Origin: Limnohabitans sp. 2KL-51 | GTDB taxonomy: Bacteria > Pseudomonadota > Gammaproteobacteria > Burkholderiales > Burkholderiaceae_C | Reading direction: 5' to 3' | NCBI RefSeq assembly: GCF_003063645.1 | Contig: NZ_NESJ01000009.1 | Location: 62,001 to 126,000 of the forward strand | DNA length: 64,000 nt | In this document: piece after piece, positions 8,919 through 18,958 of the stretch | Numbering within the stretch: the first letter of the stretch is position 1 | Layout: each line of letters starts with the position of its first letter | The notes under the pieces: generated by a model | Databases searched by the model: none | What the model saw: only the letters and a program-made list of their open reading frames with translations | Told to the model about the DNA's origin: nothing | Translations under genes and position numbers: made by a program

Positions 8919-9509
8919 TCAGAGACTGCCTTTGGTGGAAGGGATCACGCCCGCCGAGCGTGGATCGAGTTCGAGCGCGGCACGCACGGCACGGGCGAAG
9001 GCCTTGAAAATCGTCTCGCACTGGTGGTGTGCGTTCACGCCCTTGAGGTTGTCGATGTGCAAGGTGCACAGCGCGTGGTTCACAAAGCCTTGGAAAAATT
9101 CGTAAATCAACTGGGTGTCGAGCGAGCCCAGCGAGCCGGAGGTGAAGTTCACGTCCATGTGCAAACCGGGGCGGCCTGAAAAGTCCACCACCACGCGGCT
9201 CAAAGCTTCATCAAGCGGCACATAGGCTTGGCCATAACGGCGAATGCCTTTTTTGTCGCCAATGGCCTGCGCGAAAGCTTGACCCAAGGTGATGCCAATG
9301 TCTTCCACCGTGTGGTGGCCGTCGATGTGCAGGTCGCCTTCGCAGGCGATGTCCAGATCAATCAAGCCGTGGCGAGCGATCTGGTCGAGCATGTGGTCCA
9401 GAAAACCGATGCCGCTGGCCAGCTTGGCCTGGCCTGTGCCGTCCAGGTTGATGGCGACGCGGATGTTCGTCTCGGCCGTCTTGCGGGTCACGTTTGCTGT
9501 ACGGTTCAT
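8919..9509 (-). CDS. hisB: Imidazoleglycerol-phosphate dehydratase
   Basis: HisB removes water from imidazole glycerol phosphate. The 196-residue monofunctional form (no phosphatase domain) shows the metal-binding repeats [10 protein letters not shown] and [16 protein letters not shown], then [15 protein letters not shown]. The ATG at 9507-9509 overlaps the hisC stop (ATGA), which decides the start over an upstream in-frame Met. Histidinol phosphatase is not in this window. Confidence 0.98.
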   Translation of the reverse strand: MNRTANVTRKTAETNIRVAINLDGTGQAKLASGIGFLDHMLDQIARHGLIDLDIACEGDLHIDGHHTVEDIGITLGQAFAQAIGDKKGIRRYGQAYVPLDEALSRVVVDFSGRPGLHMDVNFTSGSLGSLDTQLIYEFFQGFVNHALCTLHIDNLKGVNAHHQCETIFKAFARAVRAALELDPRSAGVIPSTKGSL

Positions 9510-10588
9510 AAGGAGACTTTCAGAGCAGCAAGGAGTTGGTCGTTTTCTGCAGCGGTGCCCACCGTCAGGCGCAGGCAATTGGCCAGCAATGGATGCATTT
9601 TAGAAATGTTCTTGATCAGCACACCGTGGGCCTTCAGACCGTCAAAGGTTTTGGCCGCATCGGGCACGCGGGCCAGGATCATGTTGGCCTCGCTGGGGAA
9701 AGGCTGCACGCCGGGCAATGCCGTCAGTGCTTGCAGCAAGCGTGTGCGCTCTTGACGCAGGTCTTGAGCCTGTGCGGCAAACACCTCGGCATGCTCCAGG
9801 GCAAACAGGGCGCACTCGGCATTGAGCACGCTGATGTTGTAAGGCGGGCGTACCTTGTCCACCTCGGCCACCAAAGCCTTGGGGCCGATCATGTAGCCCA
9901 GACGCACACCCGCCAAGCCAAACTTGGACAGCGTGCGCATGAGCAAGACATGCGAATGGTGCGTGATGCGGTCGATGTAGCTGCGGCTGGCAAAGGGCTG
10001 GTAGGCCTCGTCCATGACCACCAGGCCGCCTTGCGCGCCCTGGGCCAGCACGATCTTTTCGATCGTGTCGTCGTTCCACAGGTTGCCCGTGGGGTTGTTG
10101 GGGTAAGCCAGGTACACGATAGACGGCTTGTGTTGATGAATAGCGGCCAGCATGGTGTCTTCGTCGAGTTCAAAGTCGGCAGTGAGCGGCACGCCATGGA
10201 ACGCCAAGCCTTGCAGCTGAGCGCTCATGGCGTACATCACAAAGCCCGGCAAGGGCGACAGGATGGAAGCGCCGGGCACGTCGCAGGCCATGGCCAGCAA
10301 AGAGATCAATTCGTCCGAGCCGTTGCCCAGCATGATGTCGAAGCCTTCGGGCATGCGGGCGTGCTGGGCCAAAGCATGGCGCAGTTCGTTCACGCGGCCG
10401 TCGGGGTAGCGGTTGAGCGCCAAAGCGCCCAGTCGCTCGCCCAAAACCTTTTGCAAATCAGCAGGCAAACGGTGCGGGTTTTCCATCGCGTCGAGCTTGA
10501 CCATGCCGACCGAGTCCTGGATGGCGTAGGCGTGCATGGACTTCACGTCCTGGCGGATGCGTTGCATCAGTTGGGGGCTCACGGTCAT
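9506..10588 (-). CDS. hisC: Histidinol-phosphate aminotransferase
   Basis: HisC transfers an amino group from glutamate to imidazole acetol phosphate. The 360-residue fold-type I PLP enzyme has [10 protein letters not shown], the Asp of [10 protein letters not shown], and the PLP Schiff-base lysine in [15 protein letters not shown]. It overlaps hisB by four bases and its start region overlaps the hisD stop, so hisD-hisC-hisB appear translationally coupled. Confidence 0.97.
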   Translation of the reverse strand: MTVSPQLMQRIRQDVKSMHAYAIQDSVGMVKLDAMENPHRLPADLQKVLGERLGALALNRYPDGRVNELRHALAQHARMPEGFDIMLGNGSDELISLLAMACDVPGASILSPLPGFVMYAMSAQLQGLAFHGVPLTADFELDEDTMLAAIHQHKPSIVYLAYPNNPTGNLWNDDTIEKIVLAQGAQGGLVVMDEAYQPFASRSYIDRITHHSHVLLMRTLSKFGLAGVRLGYMIGPKALVAEVDKVRPPYNISVLNAECALFALEHAEVFAAQAQDLRQERTRLLQALTALPGVQPFPSEANMILARVPDAAKTFDGLKAHGVLIKNISKMHPLLANCLRLTVGTAAENDQLLAALKVSL

Positions 10589-11988
10589 GTCGGCTCTCGC
10601 ATGGGGGGAACAGGGTTCAAACGCAATTCGGCAGCGCGGGCGTGGGCTTGCAGGCCTTCGCCATAGGCCAGCTCGGCGGCGATGCGGCCCAGAGGCTGGG
10701 CACCGGCTTCGCTCACCTCAATCAGGCTGCTGCGTTTTTGGAAGTCGTACACGCCCAAAGGCGAGGAAAAACGCGCCGTGCCGCTGGTGGGCAGCACATG
10801 GTTGGGGCCAGCGCAGTAGTCGCCCAGCGATTCGCTGGTGAACGCGCCCAAAAAGATAGCCCCTGCGTGGCGCAGCAAAGGCTCCCAGCGGTGCGGCTCG
10901 CTGCTCGACACCTCCAGGTGCTCGGGCGCGATGCGGTTGCTAATGGCGCAGGCTTCTTCCATGCTGCGCGTGAGGATCAGCGCACCACGGTCGTTCAGGC
11001 TCTTGGCGATGATCTCGCGGCGGGGCATGGTGGGCAGCAGGCGGTCAATGGCGGCTTGCACTTCGGAGATGTAGGCCGCATCGGGGCACAGCAAAATGCT
11101 TTGCGCCAACTCGTCGTGCTCGGCCTGGCTGAACAAATCCATCGCCACCCATTCGGCGGGCGTGCTGCCATCGGCCAAGACCAGAATTTCAGAGGGGCCC
11201 GCAATCATGTCGATGCCCACGGTGCCGAACACACGCTTTTTGGCGCTGGCCACATAGGCGTTGCCCGGGCCGGTGATCTTGTCGACCTTGGGGATGGTGG
11301 CCGTGCCGTAGGCCAAAGCCCCCACCGCTTGTGCACCGCCCACGGTGAAGGCACGCGTGACGCCCGCCACATAGGCGGCGGCCAACACGAGTTCATTGCG
11401 TTCGCCCAGGCTGGAAGCGGCCGCCTCTCCAGATCCTCCCGTGGCCACGCTGCCGCGCACGGGCGTGGGCACGACCATGATGATGTCTTGCACCCCGGCC
11501 ACATGGGCGGGAATGGCATTCATCAACACCGAAGAGGGGTAAGCGGCTTTGCCACCGGGCACATAAATGCCCACGCGGTCGAGCGGTGTGACTTTTTGGC
11601 CGAGCAGCGTGCCGTCTTCGTCGCGGTAGCTCCAGCTCTCGCCAGAGGCTTTCTTTTGCGCTTCGTGGTACTTGCGCACCCGGCTTGCTGCGGCTTGCAG
11701 GGCTTCGCGTTGTGCGGCGGGCAGGCTGTCGAGTGCCGCTTTCAGTTCGGCCTGGGTGATCTCCAAAGCTTTCACATCGGGCGCTTGCAGGCCGTCAAAG
11801 CGCTGGGTGTATTCCAGCACGGCGTTATCGCCACGCTTTTGCACATCGGCCAGGATATCGGCCACGCGCTGCTCGATGGCGGCGTCGGTGTCGGCAGACC
11901 AATGCAGGCGGGCCGCAAAGGCCGCTTCAAAACCGGCATCGGCCGTGTTCAGTTGCAAGGGTTTGGCTTGCAGGCCCAACGAGTCCAT
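10585..11988 (-). CDS. hisD: Histidinol dehydrogenase (biosynthetic)
   Basis: HisD oxidises L-histidinol to L-histidine in two NAD-dependent steps. The 467 residues contain [23 protein letters not shown], the zinc-ligand region LFSQAEHDE, the catalytic Glu-His in [20 protein letters not shown], and the late His of [12 protein letters not shown]. It is in the his operon and is clearly the biosynthetic copy; a diverged homologue lies at 48808-50127. A short extension with GSGEAAASS interrupts the middle of the protein. Confidence 0.98.
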   Translation of the reverse strand: MDSLGLQAKPLQLNTADAGFEAAFAARLHWSADTDAAIEQRVADILADVQKRGDNAVLEYTQRFDGLQAPDVKALEITQAELKAALDSLPAAQREALQAAASRVRKYHEAQKKASGESWSYRDEDGTLLGQKVTPLDRVGIYVPGGKAAYPSSVLMNAIPAHVAGVQDIIMVVPTPVRGSVATGGSGEAAASSLGERNELVLAAAYVAGVTRAFTVGGAQAVGALAYGTATIPKVDKITGPGNAYVASAKKRVFGTVGIDMIAGPSEILVLADGSTPAEWVAMDLFSQAEHDELAQSILLCPDAAYISEVQAAIDRLLPTMPRREIIAKSLNDRGALILTRSMEEACAISNRIAPEHLEVSSSEPHRWEPLLRHAGAIFLGAFTSESLGDYCAGPNHVLPTSGTARFSSPLGVYDFQKRSSLIEVSEAGAQPLGRIAAELAYGEGLQAHARAAELRLNPVPPMREPT

Positions 11989-11993
11989 GTTGT

Positions 11994-12635
11994 TCAGTCT
12001 TTCTTCACTGCGCCCGCAAAGGCGTCGATGATGGCGCGGATCGGTGCTTGCTTGAGTTTGAGTGCAGCTTGGTTGACCACCAAGCGCGAGCTGATGTCCA
12101 TGATGCGTTCGACTTCAATCAAGTGGTTGGCCTTGAGCGTGTTGCCCGTCGATACCAAGTCAACGATGGCGTCGGCCAGGCCCGTGAGCGGGGCCAGTTC
12201 CATGCTGCCGTAAAGTTTGATCAGGTCAACGTGCACACCCTTGGTCGCAAAAAAATCACGGGCGATGGCTGTGTATTTGGTGGCCACCTTCAGACGTGCC
12301 CCGGTGCGAACCAGCGCGGCGTAGTCGTCATCGGCGCGCACGGCCACGCTCATGCGGCATTTGGCAATATTCAGGTCCAGCGGCTGGTACAGGCCCTGGC
12401 CGCCGTGCTCGATCAAGGTATCCAAACCCGTCACGCCCAGATCGGCACCACCGTATTCCACATAGGTGGGCACATCGCTGGCACGCACCAACACCACGCG
12501 CACGTTCGGCTGATTCGTGGGCAAGATCAGTTTGCGAGATTTTTCGGGGTCTTCCAGCACCTCGATGCCTGCGGCTTTGAGCAGCGGCAGGGTTTCGTCA
12601 AAGATGCGTCCTTTGGACAGGGCCAGCGTGATCAT
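11994..12635 (-). CDS. hisG: ATP phosphoribosyltransferase, short form
   Basis: HisG joins ATP and PRPP, the committed and feedback-controlled step. At 213 residues it lacks the C-terminal regulatory domain and therefore belongs to the short type that needs HisZ as a separate regulatory subunit; hisZ is not in this window. The typical start [18 protein letters not shown] and the PRPP-binding region [16 protein letters not shown] are present. The ATG overlaps the murA stop. Confidence 0.97.
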   Translation of the reverse strand: MITLALSKGRIFDETLPLLKAAGIEVLEDPEKSRKLILPTNQPNVRVVLVRASDVPTYVEYGGADLGVTGLDTLIEHGGQGLYQPLDLNIAKCRMSVAVRADDDYAALVRTGARLKVATKYTAIARDFFATKGVHVDLIKLYGSMELAPLTGLADAIVDLVSTGNTLKANHLIEVERIMDISSRLVVNQAALKLKQAPIRAIIDAFAGAVKKD

Positions 12636-13897
12636 TTCACTCTTTCGATGTCGGCACCAAGTGCGCGCAATTTGGCTTCCATGCGGTCGTAACCTCGATC
12701 CAGGTGGTAAATGCGCTCGACGGTGGTTTCACCTTCGGCCACCAAGCCAGCAATAACCAGGCTGGCCGAGGCGCGCAAGTCAGTGGCCATCACAGTCGCG
12801 CCAGACAATTTTGGCACGCCTTCGATCACGGAGACCTTGCCCTCGATCTGGATGTGCGCGCCAAGGCGCACCAGCTCGTTGACATGCATGAAGCGGTTTT
12901 CAAAAATCGTTTCAGTCACTTTGCTGGCCCCTTGCGAGATGCAGTTGAGCGCCATGAACTGCGCCTGCATGTCGGTCGGAAAACCCGGGTATTCGGTGGT
13001 GCGAAAGCTCTGGGCTTTCAAGCGGCCTTCGGATTTGACGCGGATGAAGCCCTCACCCACTTCGATGGTGGCACCGGCTTCACGGAGTTTTTCGATGACC
13101 ACTTCGAGGTGGTCGGCTCGGCCGTGGCGCAGCACCACGTCACCACCCGTGGCAGCGACCGCGCAAAGGAATGTGCCCGCCTCGATGCGGTCAGCCACCA
13201 CTTGGTGCTGAGCGCCGTGCAAGCGGTCGACACCTTGAATGCGGATGCGGCGTGTGCCTTGGCCTTCGATCTTCGCGCCCATTTGGATCAGCATCTCAGC
13301 CAGGTCCGGAATTTCAGGCTCTTGCGCGGCGTTTTCCAGCACAGTCTCGCCTTCAGCCAAGGCGGCTGCCATCATGAAGTTTTCGGTGCCCGTCACCGTC
13401 ACCATGTCGGTGGTGATGTGCGCACCTTTGAGGCGTGTGCGGCCAGCAGGCAAGCTGGCCAACATGTAGCCGTGGTCCACCGTGATCACCGCGCCCATGG
13501 CTTGCAGGCCTTTGATGTGTTGGTCCACTGGGCGCGAACCGATGGCGCAACCGCCAGGCAAGGACACCTTGGCATGGCCAAAGCGGGCCAACAAGGGGCC
13601 CAGTGCCAGCACCGAGGCGCGCATGGTTTTCACCAGTTCGTAAGGGGCTTCGGGGTTGTTCAGGGCGCCGGCATTGAGGGTGACGCGGCCGTCTTCGTGG
13701 TGCTCGGCCGTCACGCCCATGTTGCGTATCAGCTTGAGCATGGTCGACACGTCTTGAAGCCGCGGCACATTGCTCAGGGAGACGGGCTCGGCGCTCAGCA
13801 GCGCAGCACACAGCTCGGGCAGGGCCGCGTTTTTGGCCCCTGCCACATCGAGCGTGCCTTGCAGGCGTTTGCCGCCGCGAATAATCAGTTTGTCCAT
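12632..13897 (-). CDS. murA: UDP-N-acetylglucosamine 1-carboxyvinyltransferase
   Basis: MurA transfers enolpyruvate from PEP to UDP-GlcNAc, the first committed step of peptidoglycan synthesis in the cytoplasm. The 421-residue protein starts [14 protein letters not shown] and has the substrate-binding [15 protein letters not shown] segment and the catalytic Cys117 in [13 protein letters not shown], the residue alkylated by fosfomycin. Full length. It lies between bolA/ibaG and hisG, a conserved betaproteobacterial arrangement. Confidence 0.98.
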   Translation of the reverse strand: MDKLIIRGGKRLQGTLDVAGAKNAALPELCAALLSAEPVSLSNVPRLQDVSTMLKLIRNMGVTAEHHEDGRVTLNAGALNNPEAPYELVKTMRASVLALGPLLARFGHAKVSLPGGCAIGSRPVDQHIKGLQAMGAVITVDHGYMLASLPAGRTRLKGAHITTDMVTVTGTENFMMAAALAEGETVLENAAQEPEIPDLAEMLIQMGAKIEGQGTRRIRIQGVDRLHGAQHQVVADRIEAGTFLCAVAATGGDVVLRHGRADHLEVVIEKLREAGATIEVGEGFIRVKSEGRLKAQSFRTTEYPGFPTDMQAQFMALNCISQGASKVTETIFENRFMHVNELVRLGAHIQIEGKVSVIEGVPKLSGATVMATDLRASASLVIAGLVAEGETTVERIYHLDRGYDRMEAKLRALGADIERVK

Positions 13898-13935
13898 GGG
13901 TCAGGTCAGTGCGTTGCGGCCCGAAGGCCTTCGTT

Positions 13936-14178
13936 TCATTTCGCTTGCGCAGCCCATTCGGCGGGCGTGAATGTTTTCATCGACAAGGCGTGCACCTCAT
14001 CGGTGTGCATTTTCTGGCCCAGCGTGGCGTACACCCGTTGGTGCCGCGCAATCGGGCGCATGCCGGCAAAGGCTTCGGACACCACCACGGCGCTCCAGTG
14101 GCGGCCATCGCCATCCACTGTCAGGTGGGTGCAGTCAAGACCTGCGGCAATGATGGCTTGAAGTTGGTCAGCGTTCAT
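13936..14178 (-). CDS. ibaG: BolA-family protein (IbaG-like)
   Basis: An 80-residue BolA-fold protein. Its position directly upstream of murA matches IbaG/YrbA, a BolA paralogue that handles iron-sulfur clusters with monothiol glutaredoxins and responds to acid stress. The core VDGDGRHWSAVVVSEAFAGM, then RHQRVYATLG and DEVHALSMKTFTPAEW, include the conserved His of the family. Annotated from sequence pattern and context. Confidence 0.9.
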   Translation of the reverse strand: MNADQLQAIIAAGLDCTHLTVDGDGRHWSAVVVSEAFAGMRPIARHQRVYATLGQKMHTDEVHALSMKTFTPAEWAAQAK

Positions 14179-14184
14179 GGGGGG

Positions 14185-14940
14185 TCAGCTCCGGATTTTG
14201 TAGCCGATGCGCAAAAGGTGAAGGGTCAGGCCGCTGATGGCGGCCAGGGCAGTGCCCACCACCGCCAGACTGAGCCAGGGGGAGACGTCGCTTTGGCCAA
14301 AAAAGCCGTAACGGAAACCGTCGATCATGTAGAAAAACGGGTTCAGGTGGCTGAGTTTTTGCCAAAATGGCGGCAGCGAATGGATGGAATAAAACACGCC
14401 CGACAAGAACGTCATGGGCATGATGATGAAGTTCTGGAAGGCGGCCATCTGGTCGAACTTTTCAGCCCACAGCCCAGCGATCACGCCCAAAGCGCCCATC
14501 ATGGCCGCACCCATGCAGGCGAAGGCCAAAATCCACAGCGGGTTCACGAAGGTGATGTTGACCATCCAGCCGGTGATGACAAACACGCCCAGACCCACGG
14601 CCAAGCCGCGCACGATGGACGAGCCCACATAGGCCACGAACCAGCTTCGGTGAGACAAGGGCGTGAGCAGCAAAAACACCAAGCTGCCCATGATCTTGCT
14701 TTGCACCAAACTGGACGAGCTGTTGGCAAACGCGTTTTGCAACACGCCCATCATGATCAGGCCCGGCAGCAAAAACGAGGTGTAGGCCACGTTGTCATAA
14801 ACCTTGACATGGTCCTCGAGCACATGGCCAAAGATCAGCATGTAAAGCACCGACGTCAACACCGGCGCGCCCACAGTCTGGAAAGCGACTTTCCAAAAAC
14901 GAAGCACTTCTTTGTAGAGCAGGGTTTGCCAGCCGGTCAT
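14185..14940 (-). CDS. ABC-2 type transporter permease (YadH-like)
   Basis: A 251-residue inner-membrane protein with six hydrophobic segments and the ABC-2 family signature region around LSGVFYSIHSLPPFWQKLSHLNP. With the ATPase next to it, it forms a half-transporter pair of the YadGH/NodIJ type. The exported substrate is unknown. The ATG overlaps the ATPase stop (ATGA). The gene pair sits between the mla operon and bolA/murA, as in many betaproteobacteria, which hints at an envelope role. Confidence 0.88.
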   Translation of the reverse strand: MTGWQTLLYKEVLRFWKVAFQTVGAPVLTSVLYMLIFGHVLEDHVKVYDNVAYTSFLLPGLIMMGVLQNAFANSSSSLVQSKIMGSLVFLLLTPLSHRSWFVAYVGSSIVRGLAVGLGVFVITGWMVNITFVNPLWILAFACMGAAMMGALGVIAGLWAEKFDQMAAFQNFIIMPMTFLSGVFYSIHSLPPFWQKLSHLNPFFYMIDGFRYGFFGQSDVSPWLSLAVVGTALAAISGLTLHLLRIGYKIRS

Positions 14941-15872
14941 GCCAAAGCTCCGGTGGCGGTTTGTTTGCGGTTCATCACTTCCAGGAAAACGTCTTCCAGA
15001 TCGGCTTGGCGGATCTCCACGTCTTCGACCACCAGACCCGCTGTGCGCAGGGTTGTCAGATAATTTTCGATCTCGACCGCGTTGTGAACCGGCAACTGCA
15101 CGATGCGACCCGTCACCCGGGCGATAGACGCCACGGCTGGGGGCAAGTCGCCATCCAGCTTGAAGCGCAACACCTGGCTGGTGGCAGAACGGAGCAAATC
15201 AGAGGTGCGCTCCAGCGCCAGCAACTGCCCGCGCTTGAGCATGGCAATGCGTCCGCACAAGGCTTCGGCCTCTTCAAGGTAATGGGTGGTGAGCAAGACG
15301 GTGTGGCCTTGCTTGTTGAGTTTGGCGATGAACGCCCACAAGGTCTGGCGCAGCTCCACATCGACCCCGGCGGTGGGCTCGTCAAGCACGATCACGCGGG
15401 GCTTGTGCACCAAGGCTTGTGCCACCAGCACCCTGCGTTTCATGCCGCCTGAGAGTTGACGCATGTTGGCGCCCGCCTTGTCGGCCAGGCCCAGGCTGTC
15501 CAGCAGTTCATCGATCCAGGCTTCGTTTTTCTTGACGCCAAAATACCCCGACTGGATGCGCAAAGCTTCGCGCACGGTGAAAAACGGGTCAAACACCAGC
15601 TCTTGCGGCACCACGCCCAGCAGGCGGCGCGCAGCCGCATAGTCGGTTTGCACGTCGTGGCCATGCACCAAAACACGGCCGGTGCTGGGGCGACTCAAGC
15701 CTGCCAAAGTGCTGATCAGGGTGGTTTTGCCAGCACCGTTGGGGCCGAGCAGGCCAAAAAACTCGCCCTCCTCCACATCAAAGCTGACCTGGTCAAGGGC
15801 TTTGAATGCGGCTGCGCCCGCCTGTTTGGCCGGATAAATCTTGGAAACGGATTGGAATGAGAGCGCTGGCAT
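14937..15872 (-). CDS. ABC exporter ATP-binding protein (YadG-like)
   Basis: A 311-residue ABC ATPase with Walker A GPNGAGKTTL, signature LSGGMKRRVLVAQAL and Walker B VIVLDEPTAGVD, in the normal order. The C-terminal portion (about residues 220-311) carries the DUF4162-like extension common in YadG/NodI-type exporters. It drives the permease encoded immediately downstream. The substrate is unknown. Confidence 0.9.
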   Translation of the reverse strand: MPALSFQSVSKIYPAKQAGAAAFKALDQVSFDVEEGEFFGLLGPNGAGKTTLISTLAGLSRPSTGRVLVHGHDVQTDYAAARRLLGVVPQELVFDPFFTVREALRIQSGYFGVKKNEAWIDELLDSLGLADKAGANMRQLSGGMKRRVLVAQALVHKPRVIVLDEPTAGVDVELRQTLWAFIAKLNKQGHTVLLTTHYLEEAEALCGRIAMLKRGQLLALERTSDLLRSATSQVLRFKLDGDLPPAVASIARVTGRIVQLPVHNAVEIENYLTTLRTAGLVVEDVEIRQADLEDVFLEVMNRKQTATGALA

Positions 15873-15956
15873 GGAAGAGGTCTATTTTAAGTGCTGGCCC
15901 GCGGGCCCTGTAGGGCTGCCCTTGCAGTGGCCCCAAAAGACATAAAAACCACGCAT

Positions 15957-16232
15957 TCAAGCGGGCTGGAGCAGATCCATCACCCCGTACAAACTGGCCA
16001 GTTCGCGCAAGCGCGGCGTCATGCCCTCGACCCGCAGCACACTGCCTTTTTGGGTCAATACCCGGCGCAAGCCCAGCAACACGGCCAGCGCAGAGGAGTC
16101 AAACTCTGCCAATCCAGAAGCGTCCAGGGCCACAGAAGGCGGCAAGTCCTCCGGCAATTGCTTCACCCATTGCGCCAAGCAAGCCTCGGCCTGGTCGTGC
16201 AGCAAGCTGGCGGGCAATTTCAGAGCGCTCAT
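15957..16232 (-). CDS. mlaB: STAS-domain protein MlaB
   Basis: A 91-residue STAS protein, the regulatory subunit on the cytoplasmic side of the MlaFEDB phospholipid transporter. The core VALDASGLAEFDSSALAVLL contains the conserved STAS loop with its Ser pair. The start ATG at 16230-16232 is chosen because it begins MSALKLPASLL and follows the mlaC stop by 10 bases; the upstream open frame overlaps mlaC. It is the last gene of the mla operon. Confidence 0.88.
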   Translation of the reverse strand: MSALKLPASLLHDQAEACLAQWVKQLPEDLPPSVALDASGLAEFDSSALAVLLGLRRVLTQKGSVLRVEGMTPRLRELASLYGVMDLLQPA

Positions 16233-16242
16233 GTCAATCGGA

Positions 16243-16899
16243 TCAAGAAGCTTTGGCGTTGGACTTGTTGCGGGCGGCCAAACTGGCAATCAGCGCATCG
16301 ATGCCCCCGGCATTGATCTCTTTGGTGAACTGGTTGCGGTAGTTTTCGATCAGCCAAACGCCCAGCACGTTCAGGTCAAAAATCATCCAGCCTGCGCCTT
16401 GACCCGGGGTTTTTTCGAGTCGGTAGTCCAACTGAATCGGGTCCGCTTTGCCGCGCACCTCGGTGTTCACCACCAGGTTTTTGTCTTCCTGGCCGGCGCG
16501 CAGGGGCTTGACCACCACCACTTGGTCAGTGATCTGGCTGAGCGCACCCGAATAGGTGCGCACCAACAAAATCTTGAATTCTTCTTGCAGGCGTTTTTGT
16601 TGCTCAGGCGTGGCTTTGCGCCAAGCTGGGCCAGTGGCCAGCGCGGTCATGCGGCGAAAATTCACATGCGGCATCAGTTGCGTGTCGACCAGCTGCATGA
16701 TTTTGCCGATGTCGCCGCTGCGCAGCGCTTTGTCGGCCTTGATGGCGTTGAGCGTTTCGTTGGTGATGCGCTGGATCAAGGCCTCGGGCGCTTCATCGGC
16801 AGCCATGGACAGGCCCGAAGCGCCCAGAAGGCTTGCGGCACAGGCGGCCACAAGCACATGGCGGCGGTTCAGGAAAAGAGCGTTATCGGATTTAGACAT
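16243..16899 (-). CDS. mlaC: Periplasmic phospholipid-binding protein MlaC
   Basis: MlaC shuttles phospholipids between the outer-membrane MlaA complex and the inner-membrane MlaFEDB transporter. The 218-residue protein has a signal peptide (RRHVLVAACAASLLGASG, cleaved near SMAADEA) with a twin-arginine-like RR pair, and the MlaC fold (FRRMTALATGPAWRKATPEQQ... GWMIFDLNVLGVWLIENYR). The start at 16897-16899 is chosen because the upstream extension lacks family resemblance and would bury the signal peptide. Confidence 0.93.
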   Translation of the reverse strand: MSKSDNALFLNRRHVLVAACAASLLGASGLSMAADEAPEALIQRITNETLNAIKADKALRSGDIGKIMQLVDTQLMPHVNFRRMTALATGPAWRKATPEQQKRLQEEFKILLVRTYSGALSQITDQVVVVKPLRAGQEDKNLVVNTEVRGKADPIQLDYRLEKTPGQGAGWMIFDLNVLGVWLIENYRNQFTKEINAGGIDALIASLAARNKSNAKAS

Positions 16900-16951
16900 G
16901 AAATAACTATACGGCCTGCGGCCAAAATGCGTGTGAACAACTGTAACGGGC

Positions 16952-17689
16952 TTATTTCGGATCGGCCTCGCCATCACCGTAGTCAAAACTTGAGGGTGGG
17001 TTGCCGTCGTGTATGTCGTTGCGGCGTTTTTGCAGGTAGCCGTCACGCACAAACGAGTAAGGGTCCAGCGATGCGGCCATGACCACGTCCACGGTTTGCA
17101 GCAGTCCCGAGCGGATGTCCAAAACGCGTGTCGCGGTCAAAGCATTGCGGGTGGCCTCATCCGAAAACTGCCGCGAAACATCGCCCTGCATGTCCAGGGG
17201 CAAGGCCAGGGTGTCGCGCAGCGTGGACGGCCCCAGCAAAGGCAGCACCACATAGGGGCCAGGCTTGACACCCCAGTAACCCAAGGTCTGCCCGAAGTCT
17301 TCCTTGCGCTTTTCAAGGCGCATTTCGGTGGCCACATCCAGCAAGCCGCCCAGACCGAAAAAAGTGTTCACGTGGATGCGCATCAAAGTTTCCACCGTGG
17401 CCTGGCCCTTGAGCTGCAGGGCGCTGTTGGCCATGGACCACACATCGCCCAGATTCCCCAAAAAGTTGCCCACACCCTTGCGCACAAAGCTGGGCAGCAC
17501 TTTCACATACAGCTGGGCTGCAGGCTTGATGGCCATGGTGTCCACCACGTCGTTGAACTGGAAGACGCTGCGGTTCATCGACTCCCAAGGGTCACGCGCA
17601 TCGGCTGTTTTCACGGTGGCGCAGCCTTGCAAGGCCACAAGGCTGAACAACAGGGCCAGCGAGGCAAAGCGTTTCGTCCAGGCGATCAT
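16952..17689 (-). CDS. mlaA: Outer-membrane lipoprotein MlaA (VacJ)
   Basis: MlaA removes misplaced phospholipids from the outer leaflet of the outer membrane. The 245-residue precursor has a lipoprotein signal with lipobox LQGC (lipidated Cys at residue 23), then the family motif DPWESMNRSVFQFND. FFGLGGLLDVATEM and the PYVVLPLLGPSTLRD stretch are also typical. Placement between mlaD and mlaC, inside the operon, is usual for betaproteobacteria but not for enterics. Confidence 0.96.
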   Translation of the reverse strand: MIAWTKRFASLALLFSLVALQGCATVKTADARDPWESMNRSVFQFNDVVDTMAIKPAAQLYVKVLPSFVRKGVGNFLGNLGDVWSMANSALQLKGQATVETLMRIHVNTFFGLGGLLDVATEMRLEKRKEDFGQTLGYWGVKPGPYVVLPLLGPSTLRDTLALPLDMQGDVSRQFSDEATRNALTATRVLDIRSGLLQTVDVVMAASLDPYSFVRDGYLQKRRNDIHDGNPPSSFDYGDGEADPK

Positions 17690-18165
17690 GGTTTTTTGCT
17701 TTCAGTGGTGGGTTTCTCGGCCTGGCTGAACAGAAACTGGCTGATCAGGTTTTCCAGGATGACGGCCGATTGGGTGGAGCCGATGCGGTCTCCGGCGGCC
17801 AGATTTTTCTCGTCCGCGCCAGGCGCGACATCGAGGTATTGCTCGCCCAGCAAACCGCTGGTCAGGATTTTCAGGGAGCTGTCTTGAGGAAAGGCGTGCT
17901 GGGTCTGCATGCCCAGCGTGACCTTGGCCTGGAAGGACTCGCCGTCAAATTCGATTTTCTTCACGCGCCCAACCACCACACCGGCGCTCTTGACAGCAGC
18001 GCCGGGCTTGAGCCCGCCAATATTGTCGAACTTGGCCGTGACTTCGTAGTCCTGGCTGAAACTCCAGGTGAGCAAGTTGGCTGCCTTGAGCGCCAAAAAC
18101 AGCACGGCGATAGCACCGATCAACACAAACAAACCCACCCAAACATCATTTTTTGAACGTTGCAT
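17686..18165 (-). CDS. mlaD: MCE-domain phospholipid transport protein MlaD
   Basis: A 159-residue protein with one N-terminal membrane anchor (VWVGLFVLIGAIAVLFLALKA) and one MCE domain (EVTAKFDNIGGLKPGAAVKSAGVVVGRV... LGMQTQHAFPQDSSLKILTSGLLGEQYL). MlaD forms the periplasmic hexameric ring of the MlaFEDB complex. It ends over the mlaA start (ATGA overlap). Length is typical of short MlaD. Confidence 0.96.
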   Translation of the reverse strand: MQRSKNDVWVGLFVLIGAIAVLFLALKAANLLTWSFSQDYEVTAKFDNIGGLKPGAAVKSAGVVVGRVKKIEFDGESFQAKVTLGMQTQHAFPQDSSLKILTSGLLGEQYLDVAPGADEKNLAAGDRIGSTQSAVILENLISQFLFSQAEKPTTESKKP

Positions 18166-18175
18166 GCCGTCCTCC

Positions 18176-18958
18176 TCAAATGCTGAACATCATCGCGGTC
18201 AGGATGAAATCCAGCCCCAATACCGACAAAGAAGAAACCACCACACTGCGTGTGGTGGCACTGGCCACACCTTCGGGCGTGGGCTTGGCCACATAGCCTT
18301 GCAGCAAGGCGATGAAGGTCACGGCCACTCCAAACACAACACTCTTGACGATGCCGTTGCCCACGTCCTTGAACACATCCACGCCGCCTTGCATCTGGCT
18401 CCAAAAAGCACCCGAGTCGACACCGATGAGCAACACGCCCACCACGTAGCCACCCAAAATGCCCACCGCACTGAACACTGCCGCGAGCAATGGCAAGGCG
18501 ATGATGCCGCCCCAAAAACGTGGTGCCAAAATGCGCTGCACCGGGTCTACCGCCATCATTTCCAGGGCGGTTAGCTGCTCACCGGCCCGCATGAGGCCAA
18601 TCTCGGCCGTGAGGGATGCCCCGGCGCGTCCTGCAAACAACAAAGCTGCAACGACCGGACCCAACTCGCGCACCAGGCTCAGTGCCACCAGCAGGCCCAG
18701 CGCCTCAGCCGAGCCGTAACGCTGCAGCGTGTAGTAGCCCTGCAAGCCCAGCACAAAGCCCACAAACAAGCCCGACACGGTGATGATGGCCAGCGAGTAA
18801 TTGCCCAAAAAATGCACCTGGTCCCGCACCAGGCCAAAGCGCTTGAGCGCCGCGCCCGACATGCCCAGCAACTTGAAAAACAGCCGAGCGGCAAAACCCC
18901 AATTGGCCAGCATCTGCCGGGTGGACGTACCCAAAGCGCCCAGCATGTCGGTGATCAT
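18176..18958 (-). CDS. mlaE: Phospholipid ABC transporter permease MlaE
   Basis: The 260-residue MlaE/YrbE-family permease has five to six membrane segments, the coupling-type stretch SLVRELGPVVAALLFAGRAGASLTAE (longest family signature) and EMMAVDPVQRILAPRFWGG. It pairs with MlaF in the inner membrane. Its ATG overlaps the mlaF stop. Full length. Confidence 0.97.
   Translation of the reverse strand: MITDMLGALGTSTRQMLANWGFAARLFFKLLGMSGAALKRFGLVRDQVHFLGNYSLAIITVSGLFVGFVLGLQGYYTLQRYGSAEALGLLVALSLVRELGPVVAALLFAGRAGASLTAEIGLMRAGEQLTALEMMAVDPVQRILAPRFWGGIIALPLLAAVFSAVGILGGYVVGVLLIGVDSGAFWSQMQGGVDVFKDVGNGIVKSVVFGVAVTFIALLQGYVAKPTPEGVASATTRSVVVSSLSVLGLDFILTAMMFSI

Noticed and set aside
12632-12640. 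Histidine attenuator or leader peptide upstream of hisG
   Set aside because: hisG overlaps the murA stop by four bases, leaving no room for a leader.
6692-14161. Several plus-strand open frames of 370-520 codons opposite hisA, hisC, hisD and murA
   Set aside because: All are exact antisense shadows of well-supported histidine and cell-wall genes with the usual His/Gln-rich composition.
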